Positions 1-10,171 of a stretch of DNA of 64,000 bases are shown here, piece by piece. Under the pieces are notes generated by a model. That model ran no database searches and was not told the origin of the DNA. It was given only the letters and a program-made list of their open reading frames with translations. A program made the translations under genes and the position numbers. Source of the DNA: Planctomycetota bacterium (GTDB lineage Bacteria > Planctomycetota > UBA1135 > GCA-002686595); NCBI GenBank assembly GCA_020847695.1, contig JADLBP010000323.1, positions 1 through 64,000 on the forward strand, read 5' to 3'. Every line of letters begins with the position of its first letter. The first letter of the stretch is position 1.

Positions 1-584
1 ACCGCGAGCATCGCGAGCAACGCACCGCCGCCGGCGAGCGCCATGTCCTTCTGCGCGTCCCACTCGTCTCCTTGCGTGCCGACGTACGCCGCGCCGGTGC
101 CTTCGCCGAAGCTGACCGCGGCGAGCCATTCGACGAGCTCGTACAACGCCGACCACGAGAGCGTCATCTGGATCGGAAGCATGTAGCTGATGAGCCCGCG
201 CGCATCGACCAGCCGCAGGAAGATCTCGCGCATCGGCGGCGCGAGCAGCAACCCGAACGCGAAGTGCACCAGCCGGTCGTAGTGGTTGCGCTCCCAACCG
301 AAGAAGGAGTTCAGCGTGCGTCCGCACAACGCCTCGCACCAGCGGTCGTACGGCACCTGCGTGTACGTGTAGTGCGCGCCGATCGCGTGCAGCACGCTGA
401 AGACGAAGATCAACGTGTACGCGGTGTCCGTGAAGCGCAGCTTCTTGCGCGTCAGCACGAGCCCGACGACGCCGGCGATCATCAGCGAGCTCTCCAGCGC
501 CCACGTCAGCCGATCGGGCGTGCCGAAGGCGAGCGCAGCGAAGACGAGCGCGAGCAGCGCGAGCAGGATCGCCGGGTACCGCAT
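1..584 (-). CDS. DUF2238/YjdF-like integral membrane protein, C-terminus off the left edge
   Basis: Manual reverse-strand translation from ATG at 584 stays open to the edge: MRYPAILLALLALVFAALAFGT...HYTYTQVPYDRWCEAL...NHYDRLVHFAFGLLLAPPMREIFLR...SALYELVEWLAA...GTQGDEWDAQKDMALA; typical DUF2238. Missing from the ORF track because it is open-ended. Confidence 0.78.
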   Translation of the reverse strand, partial: MRYPAILLALLALVFAALAFGTPDRLTWALESSLMIAGVVGLVLTRKKLRFTDTAYTLIFVFSVLHAIGAHYTYTQVPYDRWCEALCGRTLNSFFGWERNHYDRLVHFAFGLLLAPPMREIFLRLVDARGLISYMLPIQMTLSWSALYELVEWLAAVSFGEGTGAAYVGTQGDEWDAQKDMALAGGGALLAMLA

Positions 585-773
585 CGCGCGTAAACGTACT
601 CCTTCGCTGCGCGGGATCCACCCGCGCGGTGGTTCGAACGCTCCGGAGTGCGGCGTGCTCGCGCGCCGTCCGAATCGATGAAACGCGCGCGAGGCTGACC
701 GCCCCCTCGAGCAGCCAGCCCCGCACGACTCGGATCAGAGGCCCGTCGACGGCGCTTGACCGGTCCGTGCCTA

Positions 774-2408
774 TCAGGGGCAGAAGACCACGCGCAGTCC
801 GTCGGTCAAGTCGTAGCCCGCGCCGACGCCGGGGTCGCGGTACCAGCACTGGAAGTACCATGTCGAGCCCGGCGCGATCGTGCCGGGACCGCTACCCGCC
901 GGCGCGACGGTGAAGTCGACGTGCCGCGAGAGATGCCCGTTGGTGTCGGCGGGCGCGGACGGGTTCAGGCGGAAGACGCCGATCGAGCCGCCGAGCACAC
1001 AGGCCCAGCCGTTGCCGAACGGTACTTGCGCGCTCACCGGCCCGTAAAAGAACACGCCCTGCTTGTTGGGCGGCAGGTTCTGCGCGTGCAGCGTGAAAGT
1101 GTTGGCGCCGGTCGACAGCGAGCCCGTGTACGTGATCTCCGCGGCGACACCGGTCGAATTCGGTTCGCTGACGCAGGTGTTGGTAGCCTCGCCGCCGATC
1201 TCGAACACGTAATCTGCGCCGGATTGGATGCCCCACGTGGCGTCCCGGACTGCGCTGAGCGCCACGGTGCCGCCGTCGAGCGCGACCCAGTGTCCGAACT
1301 GGTGGTCCGCTTGCGGATCGGGCGCAGTGAAGCGCGCGCTCTGCTCCCAACCGCCGGTGCCCTTCACGAAGAGGTAGCCGGCGCCCGCGGTCATCGCGCC
1401 ATCGTCGTCCCACGGTGCGCCGATCACGGCGAGGTCGCCCTGGAGCCCGACGCTCGCGCCGAATAGGTCGCCCTGCTGCGCGTCGCTCGCCACCAGCTTG
1501 GTCGATTGTTGCCACGCGCCGCCCGCGTAGTCGAAGACGTAGACCGAGCCCGACTGCACGCCGTTCTCGTCGTTGCCGGTCGCGCCGCACAGGATCCGAT
1601 CGCCGTCGAGCGCGACGCTGCGCGCGAAGCCATCGAAACTCTCCGGATCCTGCGCGCCGAGCTGCGCGGTTTGGGTCCAGACGCCGCCGACGAACTCGAA
1701 CACGTAGGCCGCGCCGGTCCAGAGCTCGCCCGACGGAGCCGACGCCGGCGCGCCGACGACGATGCGGTCGTCGTCGATGTCGACCGCTTCGCCGAAGTGA
1801 CGAGCGACCGTCGGATCGCCGGGGGCGAGCTCCTGTTTCTCGATCCACGCGCCGTTCTCGAAGCGGAACACCCAGACCTTGCCGAGGTCGAATGCGTCGC
1901 CGAGGTCCGTGGCGCCGATCACGACCCAGTCGCGATCGGCCGCGACCGCGTACCCGGCGTACTCGAACGCCGACGCGCTGCTGCCGACCAGCTTCTGGTG
2001 GTAGACGAAACCACTCGGACCGCGTTCGAAGGCGTGGACGGCACCCGCGATGGTGCCAGCGTCGTTGTCGGCATACGCGCCGACGAGCAAGTGGTCGCCC
2101 GCGAGCGCGACGCCCCAGCCGAACTGAGTGTTGCTGGTGTTCTGGTTCGCGTGGATCGTCTCGGTGAGCGTCCACGTGCCGCCGCTTCGGACCCAGCGCA
2201 GCACCGCGCCTTGCTGCACGCCGAACGGACCGTCGTGGTTCGGCGCGCCGGCGAAGAGTTCGTCGCCAGCGAGTACGAAGCGATCGCCGAAATGCTCGGC
2301 GAAGCCGCCGATCGGATCGACGAGCTTCTGGACGGTGCATTGCGCCGCGACCGGCGAGGCGAGGAAGGCGAGCGGGGTGAGCAGGACGAGTGAGCGAATC
2401 ACGGTCAT
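774..2408 (-). CDS. Secreted FG-GAP/integrin-alpha-like repeat protein
   Basis: Signal peptide MTVIRSLVLLTPLAFLASPVAAQ; repeated units of the type FG..VALDGD.ILVGA...G..SGSVYVF; start moved to ATG at 2408. Confidence 0.85.
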   Translation of the reverse strand: MTVIRSLVLLTPLAFLASPVAAQCTVQKLVDPIGGFAEHFGDRFVLAGDELFAGAPNHDGPFGVQQGAVLRWVRSGGTWTLTETIHANQNTSNTQFGWGVALAGDHLLVGAYADNDAGTIAGAVHAFERGPSGFVYHQKLVGSSASAFEYAGYAVAADRDWVVIGATDLGDAFDLGKVWVFRFENGAWIEKQELAPGDPTVARHFGEAVDIDDDRIVVGAPASAPSGELWTGAAYVFEFVGGVWTQTAQLGAQDPESFDGFARSVALDGDRILCGATGNDENGVQSGSVYVFDYAGGAWQQSTKLVASDAQQGDLFGASVGLQGDLAVIGAPWDDDGAMTAGAGYLFVKGTGGWEQSARFTAPDPQADHQFGHWVALDGGTVALSAVRDATWGIQSGADYVFEIGGEATNTCVSEPNSTGVAAEITYTGSLSTGANTFTLHAQNLPPNKQGVFFYGPVSAQVPFGNGWACVLGGSIGVFRLNPSAPADTNGHLSRHVDFTVAPAGSGPGTIAPGSTWYFQCWYRDPGVGAGYDLTDGLRVVFCP

Positions 2409-2883
2409 GGTGGGCTCCTGGGTGGGGACGACGAAACGAGTCTGACAGCCAGCACGCCACGCGGGCGCCAGAGCGTTCAAGAAGCCGAACGAATCCGTCG
2501 ACGCGCGCTCCGGGGACGCCCACCGAACCGCGGACTTCCAGCGGCCGACGACGCCTTTCACGTGGCGCCGCGAGCTCGGGGCGCGCGCGTGCTCGCGTCG
2601 CGACGGCCCCGGATCGGGCGCGCTGGAGCGCCGGAAGGACCTTCCTTGCTCGTTCGCGGCCGGGCCGGCTCTAGAATGCCGCGCCCTTTTTTCGACAGAG
2701 CCCCTCCCGAAACCCCCGTTCGGGCCGCTCGCTCCCGGGTCGTCGACCCGGCGTGCGCGGTTCGCGCGGCGCCCCGCGGAAGTCCCGAGCTCCTGGATCG
2801 TCCCACGACGACTCCACGGCGACCGGGCCGACCCTTCGGGCGGACGGGTGCGGTCGTGGTTCGACGAGCGTCAAGGAGACCGA

Positions 2884-4359
2884 GTGAAGTTCGAAGAGAT
2901 CAAGGAACGCGCCGCGAAGGCGAAGCAAGACGGCCAGGAGATCATCGTGGTCCTCGGCCTCGGATTCGTCGGCACCGCGGTGGTCGCCAACCTGGCGCGG
3001 ACGATGGCGAACGCGAAGCGGATGTTCTTCGTCGTCGGCCTCGATCGCGACGACGCACCCGGTCGCGAGAAGGTCGCGCGGCTCGACGCCGGCCGTTCAC
3101 CGACGTACGCGAACGATCCTAGCCTGGAGACCGTGATCGGCGCCGCGGCGAAGGAGCCGCGCAACGCGATCGGCACGACCGATCCGCGCGTGATCTCGCT
3201 CGCCGATGTCGTGATCTCGTGCATCAACCTCGACCTCGTGCGCGAGCCCGGCCAGACCGAGGTTCTCGACTGCCCGACCGCCGGCTACGCCGCGGCGATG
3301 AAAATGGTCGGCGAGCACATGCAGCCGGGCACGCTGGTCACGGTCGAGAGCACGCTCCCGCTCGGTTGCTCCGATCGCGTGCTCTATCCCGCGCTCTGCG
3401 AAGGCCAGAAGAAGCGCGGCGTCGACGTCGTCAAGGACCCGCCGATGCTCGCGTACTGCTACGAGCGCGTGATGCCCGGTCCCGATTACCTCGACTCGGT
3501 CAACAACTTCTGGCGCGCGTTCGCCGGCATCGACAAGCGGAGCTCCGACCGCGCCGAGGCGTTCCTCGCGAAGTACGTCAACGTCGAGAAGTACCCGCTC
3601 TGGCGACACAAGACGATCCGCGCGGCGGAGATGGGCAAGTTGCTCGAGAACAGCTACCGCGCGACCAACATCGCGTTCATCGAGGAGTGGGCGAAGATGG
3701 CCGAGCGCGTCGGCGTCGATCTCTTCGACGTCGTGCGCTCGATCCGGCTGCGCAAGGGCACGCACGACAACATGATGTTCCCCGGCCTCGGCGTCGGCGG
3801 TTACTGCCTGACCAAGGACGCGCTGCTCGCGGCGTTCGGCGCGGAGAAGTTGCTCGGCGTCGAAGCCGAGCTCCCGTTCTCGCGCCGTGCGATCCTGACC
3901 AACGAGAAGATGCCGTTGCGCGCCGTCGAGGCGATCGAGAAGCACTTCAAGGCCGGGCTCGCCGGCAAGCGCGCCGCGTTGATCGGCGTCACGTACCGCC
4001 CGGGCGTCGCCGATACGCGTAGCTCGCCCTCGGAGATCGTCGCGCGCGAGCTCGTGAAGCGCGGCGTCGAAGTGCGCGCGTACGACCCGTTGATCGACCT
4101 CTGGGAGGAGTTCCCGGAGATCGCGATGTCCAAGGACGCCGCGAGCGCGCTGACCGGCGCCGACATCGTCGTGATCTGTCTGCCGGACGCGCACTACAAG
4201 AACTACCTGCCCGAGCTCCTGAAGCAGAAGCTCGCGCGCGGCTCGATCGTGGTCGACGCGTGGAGCTTGATCACCGACGCGCTCGGCGCGCACTGCGCGG
4301 AGAACGGGATCAAGCTGGTCGTCTACGGGCGCGGTGACGTGCCGGCGCTGAAGGCCTGA
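2884..4359 (+). CDS. UDP-glucose/GDP-mannose dehydrogenase family (nucleotide sugar dehydrogenase)
   Basis: Rossmann motif VVLGLGFVGTAVVANLA; GVGGYCLTKDALL; C-terminal domain ALIGVTYRPGVADTRSSPSEIVARELVKRG. GTG start at 2884 with upstream AAGGAG. Confidence 0.9.
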   Translation: MKFEEIKERAAKAKQDGQEIIVVLGLGFVGTAVVANLARTMANAKRMFFVVGLDRDDAPGREKVARLDAGRSPTYANDPSLETVIGAAAKEPRNAIGTTDPRVISLADVVISCINLDLVREPGQTEVLDCPTAGYAAAMKMVGEHMQPGTLVTVESTLPLGCSDRVLYPALCEGQKKRGVDVVKDPPMLAYCYERVMPGPDYLDSVNNFWRAFAGIDKRSSDRAEAFLAKYVNVEKYPLWRHKTIRAAEMGKLLENSYRATNIAFIEEWAKMAERVGVDLFDVVRSIRLRKGTHDNMMFPGLGVGGYCLTKDALLAAFGAEKLLGVEAELPFSRRAILTNEKMPLRAVEAIEKHFKAGLAGKRAALIGVTYRPGVADTRSSPSEIVARELVKRGVEVRAYDPLIDLWEEFPEIAMSKDAASALTGADIVVICLPDAHYKNYLPELLKQKLARGSIVVDAWSLITDALGAHCAENGIKLVVYGRGDVPALKA

Positions 4360-4366
4360 GGCGGCG

Positions 4367-5317
4367 ATGGGCGCACGCATCCTGGTCACCGGCGCCGCGG
4401 GCGTGATCGGTTTCGAGCTCGCGCGGCAGATCGCCGAGCGTGGCGACGAGCTCGTCGCGATCGATTGCGGCAAGAAGGGCGGGCTCGAGGACCTCGATGC
4501 GCTCGCCGCGAAGCACGGGAAGCGCGTCAAGGTGCTCCACGACGACCTCGCGCTCGCGCCGCTCGAGCTCGACGGACGGTTCGACGCGATCTTCCACCTC
4601 GCGGCGATCGTCGGCGTGAAGTACGTGACCGACCATCCCTACGAGACGATGGTCGTCAACATGCGGAGCACGCTCGAGGTGCTCGACTTCGCGCTTCGTT
4701 CGAAGTCCGGTCCGTTCTTCTTCGCGTCCTCGAGCGAGAACTACGCTTCCGGCGTCGACGCGGGCTTCGTCAAGGTGCCGACGCCCGAGGACGTGATCCT
4801 CTCGATCGATCGCATCGCGTTGCCGCGCTGGTCCTACGCGGCGAGCAAGCTCGCCGGCGAGAGCGCGGTGTTCGGCGCCGCGAGCGAGCACGGGCTCCAT
4901 CCGATCGTCGTGCGCTTCCACAACGTCTACGGACCGCGCATGGGGCAGACGCACGTGATCCCCGAGATGCTCCAGCGCGTGCGCGAGCGCGTCGATCCGT
5001 TCCCGATCTACGGCGCGGACCAGACGCGCTCGTTCCTCTACGTCGAGGACGCCGGGCGAGCGCTGTTGACCGTGCTCGACGCGGCGCTCGCGGGCGCGTC
5101 GGGGCTCTACAACATCGGTTCGCCGCACGAGAAGCGCATCGACGAGCTCGCGCGCACGATCTTCGACGTCACCGGCTTCCATCCGAAGCTCGATCCGCAT
5201 CCCGCGCCTCCAGGCTCGGTCGCGCGCCGGGCGCCGGACCTCGCCAAGCTCTCCGCCCTCGGCTTCGCGCCGCGCTTCGGGCTCGAAGAGGGGCTGCGAG
5301 CCTGCTGGAAGCGCTGA
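4367..5317 (+). CDS. NAD-dependent epimerase/dehydratase (extended SDR)
   Basis: ILVTGAAGVIGFELARQ, SYAASKLAGES (YxxxK), HNVYGPRMG; 7 bp after the previous gene. Confidence 0.9.
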   Translation: MGARILVTGAAGVIGFELARQIAERGDELVAIDCGKKGGLEDLDALAAKHGKRVKVLHDDLALAPLELDGRFDAIFHLAAIVGVKYVTDHPYETMVVNMRSTLEVLDFALRSKSGPFFFASSSENYASGVDAGFVKVPTPEDVILSIDRIALPRWSYAASKLAGESAVFGAASEHGLHPIVVRFHNVYGPRMGQTHVIPEMLQRVRERVDPFPIYGADQTRSFLYVEDAGRALLTVLDAALAGASGLYNIGSPHEKRIDELARTIFDVTGFHPKLDPHPAPPGSVARRAPDLAKLSALGFAPRFGLEEGLRACWKR

Positions 5318-5465
5318 ATCGGTTGGCCGCGAGCTCGTGCTCGCCGTCGTCGCAGCGGAAGGCTTTTCCCGACCGCCCGTCGAAACGGCGCGTTCTGGGA
5401 CGCGCGGGGTCGCGTGCTAGCATGACCGCTCGGCTCGCGCTCGAAAGGCGCGCCGGATCCCATTC

Positions 5466-7487
5466 ATGACGCACGCCCGCCAACGACTCCGTCGCGCTCT
5501 TTCGATCGCTCCGTTCGTGCTCGTCGCAGGTTTCTTCCTGCCGGCGTGCGAGGACTACTTCGACATCGTCAAGAACGAGATCGAAGACATCTTCCTCGGC
5601 GAGGACGACGACGGTACGACCGCGTTCGAGCCGCACACGACCAAGCTCGCGACGCTGTCGAGCTCCAAGATCGTGTTCGCGAACCACCGCTTCGTCTACC
5701 TCGCGAACGAGGCCGCGTCCGGCAAGAACTTCAACGCGAAGAACGGCGACGCGTCGTTCACCGACAACTGCGCGGTCGTCGTCAACATGAAGACGCGGCG
5801 CGAGCTCCCGCTCAACGTCGACACGAAGAGCGCCGAGTTCGTCGGGCGGCACCTCTATCTCGCCGTCAGCGAACGCGACGACTCCTGGGATTGGAACCAG
5901 GACGGCGACGTCACCGACACGGTGCTGTTGCACTACCCCGGCAAAGGCGGCGGCAGCCCGTCCGCGCCCGACGTCGAATACCTCGACGACCTCGACGCCT
6001 CGGCGACGACGCCGTTCCTGCTCGCGTCCGATCGGCTCTACTACGCCGCCGATCGACTGCAACCGCTCGCGGGCGGCGAGACCAACCTCAAGTGGTTGGA
6101 TCGCGACGCGCCGACGACGCCGACGCGCGTCCTGCACAACGTGACGGCGAGCTCCGGCGGCGGGTGCCACGTCCGGCTGTCGGAGGTCGACGAAGAGCTC
6201 CTGTTCCTGGTGATCTCCGAGTTCGTCGAGGCCGTCGACCACAACAACGACGGCGATACGGACGACCCGGCGGTGCTCGCGTTGCTCGATTCGACCGATG
6301 TCGCGGCCGAGGTCCTCAGCACCGAGCTCTGCATGGAGAACGTCGCGAGCCCGGTGCGCGCTCGCACGCTCGGCGCGGGTGATTGGCTCGTCGCGTTCCT
6401 GGTCAGCGAGGGCCAACAGGCCGATTTCACGACCGGCCTGAACGACGCGGTCGGCCTCGGGTTCCCCGCGGGTTGGGAGCCGACCAGCTGCGGCGGTTAC
6501 GACGACACCGACACGGCCGACGAAGTGCTGCACTTCCTGACCTTCGCCGCGTGGGCTGCCGATCCGATCGCGAGCCCGGTGCAGAACACCGGACTCGCCG
6601 GCATCAATCGCGTGCTCGCGGTGCCGGGGTTCGTCGGCACGACGGTGCTCGAGTCCGCCGACGGCTCCGACATGGGTGCCGGCGGCTGCGACGCGAATGG
6701 CGACGGCGACGTCAACGACGCGATCTTCCGTTGGACGAGCACGGCGACGCCGCTGCAGCCGTTCAACGATCCGGCGGAGCTGGTCGCGATGACCGTCGTC
6801 GGCGGCAACTCCGACGGCATCAGCGACCTCGACGATCGCTTCCTCTGCATCGTCGACGAGAACGCCGACAGCCGCAACCACGACAACGACTCGAACGTCG
6901 ACAACCTGCTGCTCGCCTGGATGGATCCGACGCTCGGCGTCAACACCGTCTGGAACTTCGACCGCGAGCCCAGCAAGGCGGGGATCCAGAGCGCGATCGT
7001 CACCTGGATGTCGGACCGAGAGAAGCGCGATCGCGTGCTCGTCGACATTGCCGAGCAGTCCTTCGGCAAGACGCAGAACAAGTCGTGGAAGGACAAGGAC
7101 GTCCTCGACGAGGTCCCGGCGTTCGCGTACTTCCCGAACTCCGATCCCGATCGCTTCGTCTTCCCGCGCGGGCCGGCCGCTCTCTCGGCGGGCAACGGCG
7201 GTCTCGTCCAAGCCAAGAACAGCGTCTTCTTCCGCGTCTCCGAAGCGTCCGACACGCGCGACTGGAACCGCGACAACATCGGGTCGTTCATGCTGGTGCG
7301 CACGACGCTGTCGCACCAAGGGCTCGACTACGTCAGCCCGCTGAACAACCTCGCGCAGCCGAGCGTCTCCACCGACGGCCGGTACGGCGCCGCGTTCCTC
7401 GTCCAGGAGCAGTTGGTCAACACCGACTACAACCACGACGGCGACAAGGCCGATTTCGTGGTCCGGTGGATCCGGATCAACCCGTAG
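5466..7487 (+). CDS. Hypothetical secreted/lipoprotein-like protein with repeated D-x-N-x-DGD (EF-hand/dockerin-like) motifs
   Basis: N-terminal hydrophobic segment VLVAGFFLPAC; motifs DWNQDGDVTD, DHNNDGDTDD, DANGDGDVND, DYNHDGDKAD. Confidence 0.85.
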   Translation: MTHARQRLRRALSIAPFVLVAGFFLPACEDYFDIVKNEIEDIFLGEDDDGTTAFEPHTTKLATLSSSKIVFANHRFVYLANEAASGKNFNAKNGDASFTDNCAVVVNMKTRRELPLNVDTKSAEFVGRHLYLAVSERDDSWDWNQDGDVTDTVLLHYPGKGGGSPSAPDVEYLDDLDASATTPFLLASDRLYYAADRLQPLAGGETNLKWLDRDAPTTPTRVLHNVTASSGGGCHVRLSEVDEELLFLVISEFVEAVDHNNDGDTDDPAVLALLDSTDVAAEVLSTELCMENVASPVRARTLGAGDWLVAFLVSEGQQADFTTGLNDAVGLGFPAGWEPTSCGGYDDTDTADEVLHFLTFAAWAADPIASPVQNTGLAGINRVLAVPGFVGTTVLESADGSDMGAGGCDANGDGDVNDAIFRWTSTATPLQPFNDPAELVAMTVVGGNSDGISDLDDRFLCIVDENADSRNHDNDSNVDNLLLAWMDPTLGVNTVWNFDREPSKAGIQSAIVTWMSDREKRDRVLVDIAEQSFGKTQNKSWKDKDVLDEVPAFAYFPNSDPDRFVFPRGPAALSAGNGGLVQAKNSVFFRVSEASDTRDWNRDNIGSFMLVRTTLSHQGLDYVSPLNNLAQPSVSTDGRYGAAFLVQEQLVNTDYNHDGDKADFVVRWIRINP

Positions 7488-7490
7488 AGC

Positions 7491-7889
7491 TCACCGCGCG
7501 GGCAGCTCGCCATCGACGCGATGGCCCGCGCTCTCGAGCGCGCGCCGCGCCTCACCGAACTTGTCCGCGCTGACCAGCAACCAGTCGGTGTCGTAGGTCG
7601 AGATCACGAAGACCGGCACGCGCGCTTCTGCGAGCGCGCCGCACAGCGCCGCGAGCACGCCGATCGTCGTCATCGGCACGGTGCCGACGATTCCGAACGC
7701 GATCTTCCCGCGCTCGTGTCGCACGTCGCCCGGCACGTGCGCTTCCGGGCAGACGATCGAGAGCTCGTCGGGCGTCCGCGCGAAGTTGACGAAGCGTCCC
7801 CGCGCCCAATCCGGCAAGTTGGCTCCGTGCGCGAGCCGTGCGATAGCGAGCCGCTCGTCGTGGATGCGGAAGTGGAAGCCGGTGCTCAT
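7491..7889 (-). CDS. ACT domain-containing protein
   Basis: ELSIVCPE....FGIVGTVPMTTIGVLAALCGALAEARVPVFVISTYDTDWLLVSADKFGEARRAL; ATGA overlap with the upstream gene. Confidence 0.85.
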   Translation of the reverse strand: MSTGFHFRIHDERLAIARLAHGANLPDWARGRFVNFARTPDELSIVCPEAHVPGDVRHERGKIAFGIVGTVPMTTIGVLAALCGALAEARVPVFVISTYDTDWLLVSADKFGEARRALESAGHRVDGELPAR

Positions 7890-8803
7890 CGCGCGAGCTT
7901 ACCCGCGGCGTCGCGCGTGACCCAGCTCGGCAACGAATGCCGCTTCACCCACGCGTCGGTCACCGGATGGCGGAACGCGAGCGCCGAGGAGTGCAGCAGG
8001 TAGCCGCCCGCTCCCGGCGGCGCGTCGCTCTTCGGCGTGCCGCCCGGTCCGAACAGCGGGTCGCCGACGATCGGCGCGCCGGCGGCCGCGAGATGGATGC
8101 GGATCTGATCGGGGCGTCCGGTGATCGGTTGCGCTGCGACCAGGCTGCGCGCGCCCGAGCGAGCGAGCACACGCACGCGGGTCAGCGAGGGCTTGCCGCG
8201 CGAGGCCGCGACGTGGATCTCGAGCGGTCCGTGCGCGACACGCGCGATCGGTTGGCGCGCGGCGAACGACGTCGGGAGCTCGCGACCCTCGACCCACGCG
8301 AGGTAGGTCTTGCGCGGCGCGAACTCGCGGAACTGGCGCGCGAGCGAGGAACGCGCGAGCGCGCTCTTGCCGAAGACGATCAAGCCGGACGTGCCGCGTC
8401 CGAGTCGGTGCGCGGGTGCTGCCTCCGCGCGCGACGGCGCGCTCGCGCGGACGAGCTCGAGCAACGTGCGTGCGAGGAACGGGCCGGCGGGGAGCACCTG
8501 CAGTCCCGCGGGCTTCGAGACGACGAGCACGTGCTCGTCCTCGAGCTCGACCGCGAACTCAGCGGGCGCGTCGGGCTCGTCCCACGGCGGGCGGTGGAAC
8601 TCGAGCTCGTCGCCGGCGCGCAGGCGCGCGTCGACGGTGGTCGGTCGGCCGTTGACGAGCACGCGACCGAGCTCGATCGACTCGCGCCATGCGCCTTCGT
8701 TCGAATGGCGAAAGCGCGCGACGTGGTACGCGAGCACCTCGAGCCCGTGGGCTTCCGGGCCGACTTGGGCTCGGTAGATCCAACCTCGATTCGCCACGTC
8801 CAT
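7886..8803 (-). CDS. RluA-family pseudouridine synthase
   Basis: VLVVSKPAGLQVLPAG, APAHRLGRGTSGLIVFGKS, TGRPDQIRIHLAAAGAPIVGDPLFGPGG; start at ATG 8803 (MDVANRGWIY). Confidence 0.9.
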   Translation of the reverse strand: MDVANRGWIYRAQVGPEAHGLEVLAYHVARFRHSNEGAWRESIELGRVLVNGRPTTVDARLRAGDELEFHRPPWDEPDAPAEFAVELEDEHVLVVSKPAGLQVLPAGPFLARTLLELVRASAPSRAEAAPAHRLGRGTSGLIVFGKSALARSSLARQFREFAPRKTYLAWVEGRELPTSFAARQPIARVAHGPLEIHVAASRGKPSLTRVRVLARSGARSLVAAQPITGRPDQIRIHLAAAGAPIVGDPLFGPGGTPKSDAPPGAGGYLLHSSALAFRHPVTDAWVKRHSLPSWVTRDAAGKLAR

Positions 8804-8954
8804 GCGGTGCGCACATCGTAGGCGACGGGCTCGATCGGGCGACGCCGCGCGGCGCGTGCGCCACCTGGAATTCCGTTCCGGCGCGAACCCTGGCGACCCC
8901 GCCGTGACTCTCCTCCGACACAGACGCGCCTCGCGCGCACCACGGAGAACGGAA

Positions 8955-9164
8955 ATGCTGTCCAAGCTGCTGCCCACCAACGAACACCCGATCGAACGCC
9001 TGGTTCGTGTCGCCCTCGGCGCGACGCTGCTCGCGATGGTGTTCGTGGGCCCGAAGACGCCGTGGGGTTGGATCGGCGTCGTTCCGCTGCTCACCGGATT
9101 GATCGGGAGCTGCCCGCTTTACACGCTGTTCGGATGGCGCACCTGCCCGCTGAAGGCGCAGTGA
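8955..9164 (+). CDS. DUF2892/YgaP-like small membrane protein
   Basis: NEHPIERLVRVALGATLLAM...WIGVVPLLTGLIGSCPLYTLFGWRTCP. Confidence 0.8.
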   Translation: MLSKLLPTNEHPIERLVRVALGATLLAMVFVGPKTPWGWIGVVPLLTGLIGSCPLYTLFGWRTCPLKAQ

Positions 9165-9718
9165 ACGGAGACGTCGAGTTGCTCTCGGCTGCGGCGCGCG
9201 GCGATCGCGCTGCGTTCGAGCGCTTCGTCGAACGCCACGAGTTCGCGGTCTGGCGCGTGATCAAGACGCTCGAGGTCGACGTCGCCCGGGCCGAGGATGC
9301 GCTCCAGGAGACGTTCCTCGCCGCGTGGCGCTCGGCGGCGGGCTTTCGCGGCGACGAATCCGCGCGAGCGTGGCTGCTCTCGATCGCGCGACACGCGGTC
9401 TATCGCCAACATCGCAAGCGCTCCGGCGAGCCTGCGGAGATGGGCTCGCTGGTCGAGCTCGGAAGAGCCGCCGGCCTCGGCGCGGAGCCGACCACCGATC
9501 CGATGAACACCTTCGAGCAACGCGACGAGATCCTGCGCGCGTTCGAGAGCCTCAGCGCCGCGGACCGCGAAGCGATCGTGCTGCGCGACGTCGCCGAGCT
9601 CTCCGCGGAGGAGGCCGCGCGCATCGCCGGCACCAGCGTGCCCGCGCACAAGAGCCGCTTGCACCGCGCGCGCCTGAAGTTCGCGGCCTTCGTGAGGGGA
9701 GTCGACCATGTTGCCTGA
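9161..9718 (+). CDS. RNA polymerase sigma-70 family (ECF) sigma factor
   Basis: Region 2 AEDALQETFLAAWRSAAGFRGDESARAWLLSIARHAVYRQHRK and region 4 LSAADREAIVLRDVAELSAEEAARIAGTSVPAHKSRLHRARLKF; GTG start overlapping the previous stop (alternative ATG at 9134). Confidence 0.88.
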   Translation: MNGDVELLSAAARGDRAAFERFVERHEFAVWRVIKTLEVDVARAEDALQETFLAAWRSAAGFRGDESARAWLLSIARHAVYRQHRKRSGEPAEMGSLVELGRAAGLGAEPTTDPMNTFEQRDEILRAFESLSAADREAIVLRDVAELSAEEAARIAGTSVPAHKSRLHRARLKFAAFVRGVDHVA

Positions 9719-9965
9719 TCGCGAAGTCGGCGGGATGCGCTGCAGTGAGGTGCTCACCGACCTCTCCAGCTACTTCGACGGCGAACTCGACGCGGCCCGT
9801 CGCGCGCAGATCGAGTCGCACGTCACCGGCTGCGACGTGTGCGCGCGCTTCGGCGGTCGTTTCGCGGAAGCGGTCAAGGCGCTGCAACGCGAGCTCAACT
9901 CGCGCGCGCCGGCGGACGCCGAGGTCCTCGCGCGGCTGCGCACTCGGTTGACGCGCGAGCTCTGA
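9708..9965 (+). CDS. Zinc-finger (zf-HC2-like) anti-sigma factor
   Basis: MRCSEVLTDLSSYFDGELDAARRAQIESHVTGCDVCARF (H-x3-C-x2-C); overlaps the sigma gene by 11 bp. Confidence 0.8.
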   Translation: MLPDREVGGMRCSEVLTDLSSYFDGELDAARRAQIESHVTGCDVCARFGGRFAEAVKALQRELNSRAPADAEVLARLRTRLTREL

Positions 9966-10171
9966 GCTCGTGTGAACGAATCGATCGCTCGGCCCCACGC
10001 GCGCAAGCGAGCTCGTGTGGCCGCGATCGGTGCCCAGCCGACCACGCGCAGCACGTTCCGCCGCCGCGGACCGCGTGGCGCCGGCTCGCGTCGGCTTCGT
10101 GTCGCCGCGCACGGCCGGCGTCCGTCGCTCGGGCGCATCTGGTAAGCTCGCTCGCCGAGGGAATCGCGCGC

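Noticed and set aside
600-680. GGTTCGAAC at 631-639 resembling a tRNA T-arm
   Set aside because: No acceptor, D or anticodon stems could be paired around it.
2737-2753. CCGGGTCGTCGACCCGG hairpin upstream of the nucleotide-sugar dehydrogenase
   Set aside because: Short self-complementary GC sequence expected often at this GC content; no further support for a regulatory role.
5169-7436. 755-aa minus-strand ORF opposite the 5466-7487 gene
   Set aside because: Arg/Val/Glu-rich shadow ORF typical of high-GC antisense frames; the plus-strand protein has real motifs and a signal-like start.
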